From: Fragum whitleyi
Taxonomy: Eukaryota > Mollusca > Bivalvia > Cardiida > Cardiidae
Direction: 5' to 3'
DNA: 64,000 bases
Assembly (NCBI GenBank): GCA_948146395.1
Contig: OX411543.1
Coordinates: 37,467,058-37,531,057, forward strand
Shown here: positions 45,758-55,037 of the stretch, in pieces
Layout of the letters: the number at the start of each line of letters is the position of its first letter
How positions within the stretch are numbered: position 1 is the first letter of the stretch
The notes under the pieces: generated by a model
Database searches by the model: none
Told to the model about the DNA's origin: nothing
The model's input: only the letters and a program-made list of their open reading frames with translations
Made by a program: the position numbers and the translations under genes

Positions 45758-45925
45758 CAGAGCTACAGTTAAAGGGGGTATTTTGGATTTCAAACTTAAA
45801 TATTTCACAAGGCCTTGCTCAAACCCTATCTTGGGGAACTCATTGGAATTAGAACCCTAATCATTGGGTTTCATTAAGAAATAAGGATTTTAAGCTAGAG
45901 TTATCCCCTCTTATCTGTACCTCTG
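45758..45925. mobile_element. MITE family F, uninterrupted
   Basis: CAGAGCTACAGTTAAAGGGGG at the left, CCCCTCTTATCTGTACCTCTG at the right. On the minus strand AAAATCCTTATTTCTTAATG is the empty site for the W insertion at 43605. Confidence 0.75.
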
Positions 45926-46754
45926 GTCATGATATAACTCTCTAAACTAACCCCCCCCCCCCTTTCCTATACATTTGTAAATCCGAAAGTGCAAAAATAA
46001 ATTGATGCTTAATTTAACCAATTTACAGTAGTACAAGATTTACAGTAGTACAAGTTGAAGTCTACTTATTAAAAATCTTCTGAGGCAAGAATTAGATTCT
46101 GTGGACCTACCAAATATTTGTGCTGATTTATAACTGGATCTTATCTCTTTTTACTATTCATATATTACTGAAGTCTGGTGATGACCCCTTTTGCATGAAA
46201 GTGTATATTCAATGCATTAATTTTGCACCTGTATAAGGATAAAAGTCATTAGAATGTGCTCATGTTATCATATTCAAAACAGGTACAAAACATGTTACGA
46301 CTCTGATTGAATTTATTACATTCAATCCACTTCATATGCATGATTATGATTTCCAAAATTTATATCAATAAATTTGCAAAATTTATTACTTTTCACATGG
46401 GTAAACCTTTTGATATTTTGTACTAAAACAATATTATGAGTGATTAATTTGTGAAATGTAACAATAAATATTCTAACAACCACGACACATTGCAATCAAA
46501 GAATAAATTGGGTCAAAATTGTTGCATAAATTTGCATGTGGTATAGTTACAACATTGACACTAAAAACTTTGACAATAGATCCAATTAAATATTGTTGAT
46601 CCAGATCAAAATGCTCATGAAGGAACAGTTTGTCAGGTCTAAAATTTTGGTGTTTCTTTAAAGCAGGAATCTGGAAATACAGAATTACTTCACTTGTTCT
46701 CGTACAAGTATAAGATACAAAATAACATGTCATCGAAAAAAGAAAATCAATCAA
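45926..46754. other. No recognisable feature
   Basis: C-run 45952-45962; a 93-codon minus-strand frame at 46473-46754 without a domain. TTTACAGTAGTACAAG occurs twice in tandem at 46023-46055. Confidence 0.5.
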
Positions 46755-47001
46755 TTTGGGAAAACATTGTTTCTACAGAAGAAAATGCTGAACTCCGGCT
46801 TTTTCTTCATTAAAAAAATGTTTTATATCTTATGATATCAACATTATGATAATCAACCTCTTAGATCTATCTTTTTAGTACCATTCTTAAATTTGTCCTG
46901 GAAAGTACTTGTCCATGGTCAAGAGGCATAGAAAAAAGTACTTATCCACAGGTAGAAAAGCACATGTGGAACAAGTCAGGCATGGGAATTCCTCACCCCT
47001 G
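46755..47001. mobile_element. Family H element, left end missing
   Basis: Begins at the core (GAAGAAAATGCTGAACTCCG then GCTTTTTCTTCATT) and ends CATGGGAATTCCTCACCCCTG. TACTTGTCCATGG tract inside. Confidence 0.65.
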
Positions 47002-47108
47002 TTTTAAGCCTAATTTGACCCATTCTTTCAAAATAATTGTCCATCTTTGGGGTTTTACTGAAATCAAAGGCTATTTAAGGTAGCACCTACTACAAAAAAA
47101 CCCTCAAT

Positions 47109-47232
47109 CATGTGTAGTCCCTTTTCTATATAGAGTCTTTTGACTCTATGTTGTAATAAAGTTCTAGAGACATGTGTAGTCCCTTTTCTATGTAGAGTCT
47201 TTTGACTCTATATTGTAATAAAGTTCTAGAGA
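47109..47232 (+). repeat. Tandem duplication, 2 x 62 bp
   Basis: CATGTGTAGTCCCTTTTCTA starts at 47109 and 47171; each unit contains the hairpin TAGAGTCTTTTGACTCTA. Only a few differences between units. Confidence 0.9.
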
Positions 47233-47684
47233 CATATTTGAATGATTTTATGAAGTGTTTCATTCCTCTATGAGCAAAAAAATATCTTCTTCATTTCTTA
47301 TAATTTAATGTTATCAAGGAAAAAGAAAAATATGAAGGCGAAATGTTTAAGAAGTTTTCTTATGGAATTGTTACTTTGCATACAAGCATGCAAAATAAAT
47401 TTTGGCCCAATCTGAAGGCCAAAACTTAGTTTAACTCAATAACAAAATAAATTATTAATGCTAAAGATACTGTTTGAATTGTAGCTTGCAATCAGGCTGC
47501 CAAATACAACCCAAAATTCACTTTTATGAGCAGTGATTTCAATTTTCTTTGTATGTATACACATCACAGCACAAGGTCATGCACACTAGCAAGTTCAAGT
47601 TTTAGCTATATACATCGTGGTAAAAGATCTCACATGACAAACATTACGCTACTGCGCAACAAGCAAATAATAAACACTTTTTTT
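47233..47684. other. No recognisable feature
   Basis: AT-rich; nothing assigned. Confidence 0.5.
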
Positions 47685-48968
47685 TAGCTCACCTGAGCAC
47701 ATCGTGCTCAAGGTGAGCTTTTGTGATCATTGAATGTCCGTCGTCCGTCGTCCGTCGTGCGTCGTGCGTCGTCCGTCGTCAACAATTTAAGTGTTTACAC
47801 TCTAGAGGCCACAAATATGATCCAATCTTCATGAAACTTGGTCAGAATGTTGGTCAGGTCACAAGGATGAACCCTATTGAAAATGGAAAGGATCCATGCC
47901 ATATCATGGGAAAAGGGGCCTTAAAGACAATTTTCTTGTTTACACTCTTAGAGGGCACAAATATGGCCCAATCTTCATGAAACTTGGTCAGATTGTTGGC
48001 AAGGTCACAAGGATGAACCCTATTAAAATTGGGAAAGATCCATGCCATATCACGGGAAAAGGGGCCTTAATGTCAATTTTCTTGTTTACACTCTAGAGGC
48101 TACAAAAATGATCCAATCTTCATGTAACTTGGTCAGAATGTTGGTCAGGTCACAAGGATGAACCCTATTGAAAATGGAAAGGATCCATGCCATATCACGG
48201 GAAAAGGGGCCTTAAAGACAATTTTCTTGTTAACGCTCTAGAGGCCACAAATATGGCCCAATCTTCATGAAACTCAGTCAGAATGTTTGTTAGGTCTCAA
48301 AGATGAAGCCTATTTAAAATGGGAAGGATCCATGCCATATCACGGGAAAAGGGGCCTTAATGACATTTTTTTTGTTTACACACTAGAAGCCACAAATATG
48401 GCCCAATCTTCATGAAACTTGGTCAGAATGTTTGTTAGATCATGAGGATGAACTCTATTGAAAATGGAAAAGATCCGTGCCAAATCACGGAAAAGGGGCC
48501 TTAATGACATTAATTTTTTGTTTACACTCCAGTAGCCACAAATATTGTCCAATCATCACAAAACTTAGTCAGAATGTTTGTTAGGTCATGAGGATGAACT
48601 CTTTTGAAATTGGGAAGGATCCGTGCCATATCACGGAAAAAGAGGCCTTAATGACATTTTTCTTTTAAGAGCTCCAGAAGCCACAAATATGGTCCAATCT
48701 TCATGAAAGTTGGTCAAAATGTTTGCAAGGTTACAAGATTGAACTCTGTCGAAAACGGGAAGGATTCATGCCATATCACAGGAAAAGGAGTCTTTATGAT
48801 AATTTACTTGAAATAACTCTAATGGCCACAAATATGGCCCAAACTTAGTGAAACTTGGTTTTATGTAGAAATTATCTTCTTTATGACATCTGCCTTTTTA
48901 CTTGATGTGATGTCAAAGTGATCAAAGAGAGTCAGGTGAGCGATCTAGGACCATCATGGTCCTCTTGT
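47685..48968 (+). mobile_element. W element with eight 145-146-bp units
   Basis: 5' stem-loop AGCTCACCTGAGCAC / GTGCTCAAGGTGAGCT, then a CCGTCGTCCGTCGTGCGTCGT microsatellite. Units begin at about 47792, 47938, 48084, 48229, 48374, 48520, 48664 and 48810 (GTTTACACTCTAGAGGCCAC). Unit text includes AATCTTCATGAAACTTGGTC and CCATGCCATATCACGGGAAA. The last units are more decayed. At the right TCAGGTGAGCGA (inverted 5' arm), GGACCATCATGGTCC stem-loop and TCTTGT. Frames of 64-85 codons inside reflect the repeat. Confidence 0.9.
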
Positions 48969-49112
48969 CTTGCTTAAATGTTCTTATTGCATGAGGACAA
49001 CCCATAGAATAAGAATAGATATAATTTTAATTGCTTTTTTAAAATAGCTCTGATAGATCAATCAGTGATTGGAACATGACCCTGTTTTAAATGAAGACAG
49101 TTTGGTATTGTT

Positions 49113-49338
49113 TTAACTCTTATCCTACAAAATTCAAATTTTGATGTGAATAAATAGTCATATTTTGGCAAATAAGACCCAGTTTAGCTCAATTTTTTTG
49201 CTTCAATTATTTAGTAATGAAAAGGCAGTGTAGGCAAAGATCAGACTGCACATCAGTGCAGGCTGATCTATGTCTATACTGTCTGTCAAAGCTTTGGAAA
49301 CGGATGAAATATGCCTTGAACAGTACAGAGAAGGTTAA
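49113..49338. mobile_element. B' element (TTAA-flanked)
   Basis: Left TTAACTCTTATCC, right CAGAGAAGGTTAA. Centre AGATCAGACTGCACATCAGTG then CAGGCTGATCT; then ACTGTCTGTCAAAGC and GAAATATGCCTTGAACAGTA. A relative of B with the same TTAA flanks. Confidence 0.65.
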
Positions 49339-49864
49339 CTTATTGTACCCATCACAATGATTTGACAAAATGGAAGGGCTTTATTTCATCTTATTTGATC
49401 TAAAGCTGAGTTGCTAATCCCCGAAATTCCAAATGCATGGAGGATGTGCCAAATTTAGATACAACTCAATCTTTTAATGTCTCAGCATCGTAAAGTTGAG
49501 AATGTATTTGTGTTATTGTCAATCCAAATTTGTCTGTGTAACTGTCTGTCTTGTGAGAAATCAATTGACACCCTATCCACTGAGATAGAAAAATATTAGG
49601 ACATTCCTGAAAAAAATGGTTAAAGATGAAGGGGTTAGTCAAAAGCCATCTTTACTAACTAATTTAAGGATAAATACAATCACTAACAATTTGATTATTT
49701 TCGTTTATTTATCGTCCTTAACAAAGCATGATATGCCCATACTAGCAATGCCTCCAGAAGAAGGTTAGTTTTTACGAAAGATAGTGCAAGGATTCATGAC
49801 GAAACAACTGCTAATTTTTGCTATGGTTCTTTAACTTGCTTGATGTAAAGCACTGTCACAAGGG
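49339..49864. other. No clear feature; possible W remnant
   Basis: TTTGTCTGTGTAACTGTCTG at 49529-49548 could be a decayed W microsatellite. Confidence 0.4.
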
Positions 49865-49993
49865 ACCTCGGTTAAACATCTCTTCCAAAAGTCAATTAGT
49901 TTGCTAGTATGCAAGCCCAGGTATTGAACCATGTGATCTACCTTATGGTCTTGAAATTCGGTGCTCTACTGACTGAGCTAATCGGGCTGACTT
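49865..49993 (-). mobile_element. tRNA(Lys)-like SINE head, minus strand
   Basis: On the minus strand it reads GCCCGATTAGCTCAGTCAGT with AGAGCACC, and later GGTTCAATACCTGGGC. The first and last bases can pair as an acceptor stem (GCCC/GGGC). The D-arm resembles tRNA-Lys, but the anticodon arm is degenerate and no clean anticodon can be read, so it is a SINE head or tRNA pseudogene. Confidence 0.65.
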
Positions 49994-50049
49994 ACAATAT
50001 TCTTGCACTTGTCTTATAAATGACAGGATACTGTGAGAATGTTTCAAGG

Positions 50050-50119
50050 GGTAAGTGCTAAACTATTGTAAGAGCCTATAAATATACAGGCTCCTACAGT
50101 AGATTTAGGCTAACCCCAT
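50050..50119. repeat. Family C hairpin
   Basis: GGGGTAAGTGCTAAACTATTG and TAAGAGCCTATA face TACAGGCTCCTACAGTAGATTT and AGGCTAACCCC. Confidence 0.75.
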
Positions 50120-50127
50120 TGCTTTTA

Positions 50128-50270
50128 CATATGGGACCTGTCATGCAAAAAGGGACCATCTGGGTAGTGCTGAGTTTCGACCCTTGTCAGACTGTGTGGT
50201 TTGAGCAGGTTCAAATATTAATTTTACATAATTCCCTGTTGGTACCTTTTCGTGCGACGGGTCACATATA
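50128..50270. mobile_element. Family J element, shortened
   Basis: CATATGGGACCTGTCATGC and AAAAAGGGACCATCTGGGTA at the left, TGCGACGGGTCACATATA at the right. Internally deleted relative to 30645-30910. Confidence 0.7.
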
Positions 50271-50762
50271 CAACTTCTAATGAGAAAATCATGAAGAAGA
50301 TTGAATTTCAAACAACCCAATTTTAGCTTTTATCAGTTTAAAATTGTTACATTTTTGGCGGACACTTTTTGGTATATCAGTATTTGGTACGTTTACGTCA
50401 TTGGTCAAGATAACGATTAGCGCTTATCTTAAATTGCTGCGGTTTTGACACATTAAGAACCCTTCATCAACTAGTTTTTAAACAGCTGTAATAAAAAGGG
50501 GATTAAGCTGAATAAAAAGTTTATGATTGAACAAAACAACTATCTGCCCTACTTCCAATAAGATATTCCACAGGTATCCCGAAATTCTGGATCATTTTGA
50601 AAGGAACTAATTAATTCATCTAACTTCTATGTAAATCCAGAGGGAATGGTGATCAGGGTTACAGGGGCCCATGGCCATTAAAGCATATAGCTCATATTGA
50701 AGACTTTGATCAGAACCTGAATTTATTGGCTGATCAGGGTTTACTCATGTCACCCTTATGAA
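50271..50762. other. No recognisable feature
   Basis: Nothing assigned. Confidence 0.5.
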
Positions 50763-50977
50763 ATGAGCCTGTGTATGAGGCAATTTCAAATATGCGCAAT
50801 GCAAAAACTCTGACCAGTCTGTGCATCTGCACAGTCTGACCAGAGTCTTCATTATGCACTTAGTTGAGAGATAAGGTCTTAAAGTATCTATAGACAATCA
50901 GGTAACTTTATATTTACAGTTTGTGGCTGTCTTTACATGACATGAACATTTGTTAGAAATGTCATGCAAAGGCTCAA
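50763..50977. mobile_element. MITE family K
   Basis: ATGAGCCTGTGTATGAGGC at the left, GAAATGTCATGCAAAGGCTC at the right, with CTCTGACCAGTCTGTGCATC and GCACAGTCTGACCAGAG inside. Confidence 0.75.
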
Positions 50978-51103
50978 ATGGTAAAACATGCAAGATCAAA
51001 TAAACCCACTAGACAACAAATTTTCAGACTGGTCCTAATTCGAAGAAGTTGAATCCAATAATTTATAGTTGATGTGGAGGCACTTGTATATTCCAACAAT
51101 TTG

Positions 51104-51265
51104 TCTTGAACCAATGGGTTAATAATCAAAGACCTATGTGGGATAGCACTTTGAGACATTGAGAGGATATAATGGTATTACTGGTGTGAGAAATACCAGG
51201 AAGCCATTGTTGGGTGCTCAAGTCATCACAATATAAGTTCAAAATCCATTCAAAATCCAAGGTCA
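51104..51265 (+). mobile_element. S1 SINE, head missing
   Basis: CTTGAACCAATGGGTTAATA, AAGACCTATGTGGGATAGCA, GAAATACCAGGAAGCCATTG and GGTGCTCAAG follow the S1 order. Confidence 0.7.
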
Positions 51266-52435
51266 TCAATAGGAGAGGGAGCATTCCGAAATTAGTTAAA
51301 GGAGTAAAGTTTTTTTAATCCATCCACAGGTGTTTGAGTGTTGACTGAGCTCAAATTGTCAAATATTATGAGTTTACAGGTAGCTGGCTTGTGTTTGTAT
51401 TTTATCAAAAAAATCTTTTTATGATGGCGGGAAGTCCCCATTGAATCTACAGGATGTTTATATGATCTTTTAATAGAAATTACAGTTTGAACAGGGGAAA
51501 TATATTTCTTTATTGATATCTCAAGTGAAAACATGTTGCTGTCTGGTGACCAAAATCTACTACCTACAGCTTTATTCAAGCTGCGTGCGGTTTTTGCAAA
51601 CAGTTTGCTCTGTATTGTCAGCCTGAACACAGGGCTGGCTAAACCCACATAAATGACTGAAGTTTCTAATGATTTGACTGAAAGCTACACTAATACACCA
51701 TCTCAAATCAAACTTTTCAAACATAGCCTAAACCATTGGATTAACTGGTTGTGTGGGTTGATGCTCAAAGTAATTGAATTGAGAACAAGCTCATAATTGT
51801 TCAATTAGTGCACATTTATAGAGCAATTACTATTCATTTAGAATCTGTTCTACACCTGATCGCAAATGTTACACGCCAAGTATAGACATGGTATTTCAGG
51901 TAACAGTTTGTTCCACTAACACAATTTATCCATTTCTAGCAGGTAGAAGTTTAGACCAAGGCTAAACTTTAAGCAATTTTTGGACAAATTACACTTTGGT
52001 GTAAGATGAAAGATCATAAGATTATATTACATACATGAAAATTTGTTCATGAGACCATATATTAAAGAAGCTTACAAAACTGAAATTATTTTGAATATTC
52101 AGGAAAGAGGTGTTGGTGATGAATAATTTCATTTCCAAGTGCATGTAGGGGACCACCATACTGACCATAGTGGTTTTAGTACTTTGATTAATTAGAATAC
52201 TTTACATTGATTAAAAAAGTTATCCCCCTTTTATGACAACCCGCCACTAAATGAGAAAGATTATTTTTAAGATTTAATTGTAAGAAATCTGTCAGTCTGA
52301 TAAACTTTGTTTGTAGAGCTCTTGGGTCCAAGGCTTAGATTCAACTTAAACAAAACAGTTGTCACAGACAATTGGATAGTTAAAAATAATCATCTTTTGC
52401 TTGTAACAGCGGAAGACAGACTAGGTGGCCTAGTC
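51266..52435. other. No confirmed gene; longest frame in the window at 51292-51648 (-)
   Basis: The 118-codon minus-strand frame encodes a basic, Ser/Lys-rich peptide (MGLASPVFRLTIQSKLF at its start). I recognise no domain, signal peptide or flanking splice site. With stops expected about every 14 codons here, one or two frames this long are likely by chance in 64 kb. Nothing else is seen. Confidence 0.5.
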
Positions 52436-52990
52436 CATACATAATCAATATTATTGACAATAATGTTGAATCAATATATTGATCAATCTTCAATATTGAC
52501 AATACATATTCTATAAATAGAGGATATGGAATGAGTGGTTGTGGAATACTGAATTCATCAAACGAGTCATCTATAAACAGATAAAAACGAGGCTGTGCCG
52601 AGTTTTTATCTGTTTTAGATGACTAGTTTAATAAATTCTGTATTTTATGAGCACAAATTTTATATTCTGTTTATAATATGTCCCGAATTTAGTGAAAAAT
52701 CGACAAAATTCTTGAAATTCAACGTTTCAATTTTCCGCGAAACGTATAATGCTGTTTAGAAAATGACGTCACAATATATACATTATGACGTCATTTTTGC
52801 GGTTACAAAATAGCGTTGCTATTAGCTCTGAGCTCATTTGCGTAGTCTTATTCCACTAGTGTAATCACACCTGTGTAATATCAAAAATATTCAACAGGGA
52901 TATTTCACTCCGGCGACGTAGGTCATATTATAATATTTTCAATCCCATAGATTGACAATATTATTGATTGTGTATTGCCTTTTGTTGTCC
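52436..52990. mobile_element. Foldback element Q with CRE-like palindrome
   Basis: AATCAATATTATTGACAAT (52444) and ATTGACAATATTATTGATT (52952) are inverted ends. Inside, 52541-52645 is a hairpin with ~50-bp arms centred on GAGGCTGTGCCGAG, and 52760-52797 is a palindrome holding two TGACGTCA sites (52764 and 52786). Repeated ATTGACAATA near the left end. No ORF. Confidence 0.65.
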
Positions 52991-53073
52991 ACTATTACAT
53001 TATTGGTCACAATGATGCTGCCAATACATTCACACTGACCTTGTGTAATTGAATCTTAGGAAGGAGGGTGATG

Positions 53074-53195
53074 GTACCATGATAGTTCTGTAACATACTT
53101 TATGAAGTAATGATATAAACAGTGTTAACCTTTAGTTTTCCTAATGATTTCCTTAAGAATCCTCTGTCAACATTGTGAAAGATCATATGACTAAG
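53074..53195. mobile_element. MITE family A, diverged
   Basis: ATAGTTCTGTAACATACTTTA at the left and TCAACATTGTGAAAGATCAT at the right; core TTTTCCTAATGATTTCCTTA then AGAATCCT. The TTAA ends are lost. Confidence 0.6.
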
Positions 53196-53905
53196 TTTTT
53201 TAAATGTTTAAAAACAACAACGATAAAGTTCCACTATATTTGCTTTTGAACTAACAAAAGTCAAGCAGAAATAAGTATGTCTGGATCCAAGTGAAAGTTT
53301 ATCAACTCAAACTTTTCCTTCTTTTGACAAAATTAAACTTATTGAAAGCCAACACTTGTGGAGAAAACCTGTTAAAACGGAGATTAACATCCCATTAAAA
53401 TTCAATAAAAAAAGCGTATTTGCCAATCATCCTTAAAGGAGGTTTAAATCACTGACGCCTTTCAAATTAGTTTGGGATTAAAAAATAATTTCTATATACA
53501 AGGCTGCAAAGGTCTATATTGATATGATCAGACTATTTTCAGCATACCCTTTTGTTGGCAAATTTGGCATTTTACATTTCTTACATAATTCATTAATTAT
53601 TGAAGTTGATAGATTTCATTTGAACAGTATAAAACCTATCTACCGAACAAGATCTTACCTAAATAGAATTATGAGAAATAACAACACATGTTATAATGTT
53701 TACTGTTTAAGTTGTTTACTTGTAATATAAGATTTTTTGTGACACGCGACCTCTGTAATCGTTGAAATCTTGTCACATAAAGCCCATTTAGAATCAAAGC
53801 GTGTCACTTAGTAAGGATGGGTAATCAAGAAGGTTCATTTCAAAAGACTATCATTTAACTGACTTTACCTTGAATGATTTGTAATTAACCTGTTCCTACA
53901 CAATC
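53196..53905. other. Mostly featureless; J-like fragment at 53735-53820
   Basis: TTGTGACACGCGACCTCTG and AAAGCCCATTTAGAATC are reminiscent of J ends. The 68-codon frame at 53524-53730 is unassigned. Confidence 0.4.
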
Positions 53906-54149
53906 CAGGGGCCGTTCTACTAAACGTCTTACACAAAAATTAATCGTAAGCTAAAGTTTAAAATCATACATGGTGTTTCATTCATTGTTAGATTCTTTCA
54001 TGCAATATCTCCTAGAAAACATCTTTAGAAGACGATTTCAATGAGATAATGCATGACAGAATTCCATATTAAGTTACTACTATAGAAGCAACTTTGAAAT
54101 CCGACTTACACAAAAACTGATTATGGGATCCGTAGTAAAACAGGTCCCA
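53906..54149. mobile_element. MITE family N
   Basis: Left CAGGGGCCGTTCTACTAAAC then GTCTTACACAAAAATTAATC; right GACTTACACAAAAACTGATT then TACTAC-like GTAGTAAAACAGGTCCCAG. Centre: CATCTTTAGAAGACGATTTC. 244 bp, no coding capacity. Confidence 0.7.
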
Positions 54150-54404
54150 GCTATTTAACGCCCCTCAAGAAATGAATGTTTTGGAAAACATGAAAGATAA
54201 AGAAATTTCTTGGTACAAGCAATGTCTTCATAGTCACAGTATTCCATCAATAATAAATTGTAGATTGCAACTTCTTTGAAATTGGCCCAGTTTAAAGACA
54301 TGTCTTCTCCTTGTGCTGTACTATTTTCAAAATGATATACCAGGCTGTTTCATGTAAATTATTATTATTTTTTTTTCAGTTTTAATAACTTCTGGCTATG
54401 TAAA

Positions 54405-54450
54405 GGGGGGGGGGGGCATTAAGAAGTCCCCCCCCCCCCCCCCCCCCCCC
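54405..54450. repeat. G12 - 11 bp - C23 inverted homopolymer
   Basis: Twelve G (54405-54416), CATTAAGAAGT, then 23 C (54428-54450). The two runs can pair as a hairpin, and the C strand could form quadruplex or i-motif structures. Run lengths in an assembly are not reliable. Confidence 0.9.
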
Positions 54451-54966
54451 TCCCCTTCTCTCTTTGCAGTTGAATCACCAAGAAACAACAAATGAATTTC
54501 ATTTGAAAATCTCAATTATTCAGCAAAATCATAGCTTTTGAGTTTCATTCAGCTGGTTTGCTGCCTTGCTGAGCCAAAATGTAACTCAAGTTTAATTATG
54601 TAATTATGTAATGTGCTTTTTGCACTTCGAAATAGTTTTTCCAAATTTGGTATTACAAACCACAGTAATCAAGTGAAGACAGGGTAACCTAGTCAGGTTA
54701 ATTTGTTAATTGTTATAAAATCTGATAAGTTTACCAAAGATCCTATTTATAGATGTGCACGCAATACAACTTCTGCAATTGTGAAAGAGAAGAGTAATTA
54801 TTGTTGTCAAATTTGGTTTCGTGTCACCTGTTATTTTGACTGACATTTTTCATGTGACGGTGAAAATGTCATTGTGACAAATGAACAGTTTCAGAGTTCA
54901 GGAGTCCTTAATTTAGTAAAGAAAGCTTCCAAGTAAGATAACTCCTGAGTTAAATTTCCAAATCAA
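54451..54966. other. No recognisable feature
   Basis: Nothing assigned. Confidence 0.5.
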
Positions 54967-55037
54967 GGGGTCAGTACAACACTATTGTAAGTGCCTATAG
55001 AAATATAGGCACTTACAATAGTGTTGCAATGACCCCT
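54967..55037. repeat. Family C hairpin, long near-perfect arms
   Basis: GGGGTCAGTACAACACTATTG then TAAGTGCCTATA pairs with TATAGGCACTTACAATAGTG then TTGCAATGACCCC: 33-bp arms with about three mismatches and a ~5-base loop. Confidence 0.9.

Noticed and set aside
47723..48096. Overlapping 64-85-codon frames on both strands
   Set aside because: They repeat with the 146-bp unit of the W element and are repeat-derived.
49920..49993. A true tRNA-Lys gene on the minus strand
   Set aside because: Acceptor and D-arm look right, but the anticodon arm does not form a proper stem and loop and the context is a SINE.
51292..51648. Longest open frame in the window (118 codons, minus strand)
   Set aside because: No recognised domain, signal peptide or splice sites; one or two frames of this length are expected by chance in 64 kb of DNA this AT-rich.
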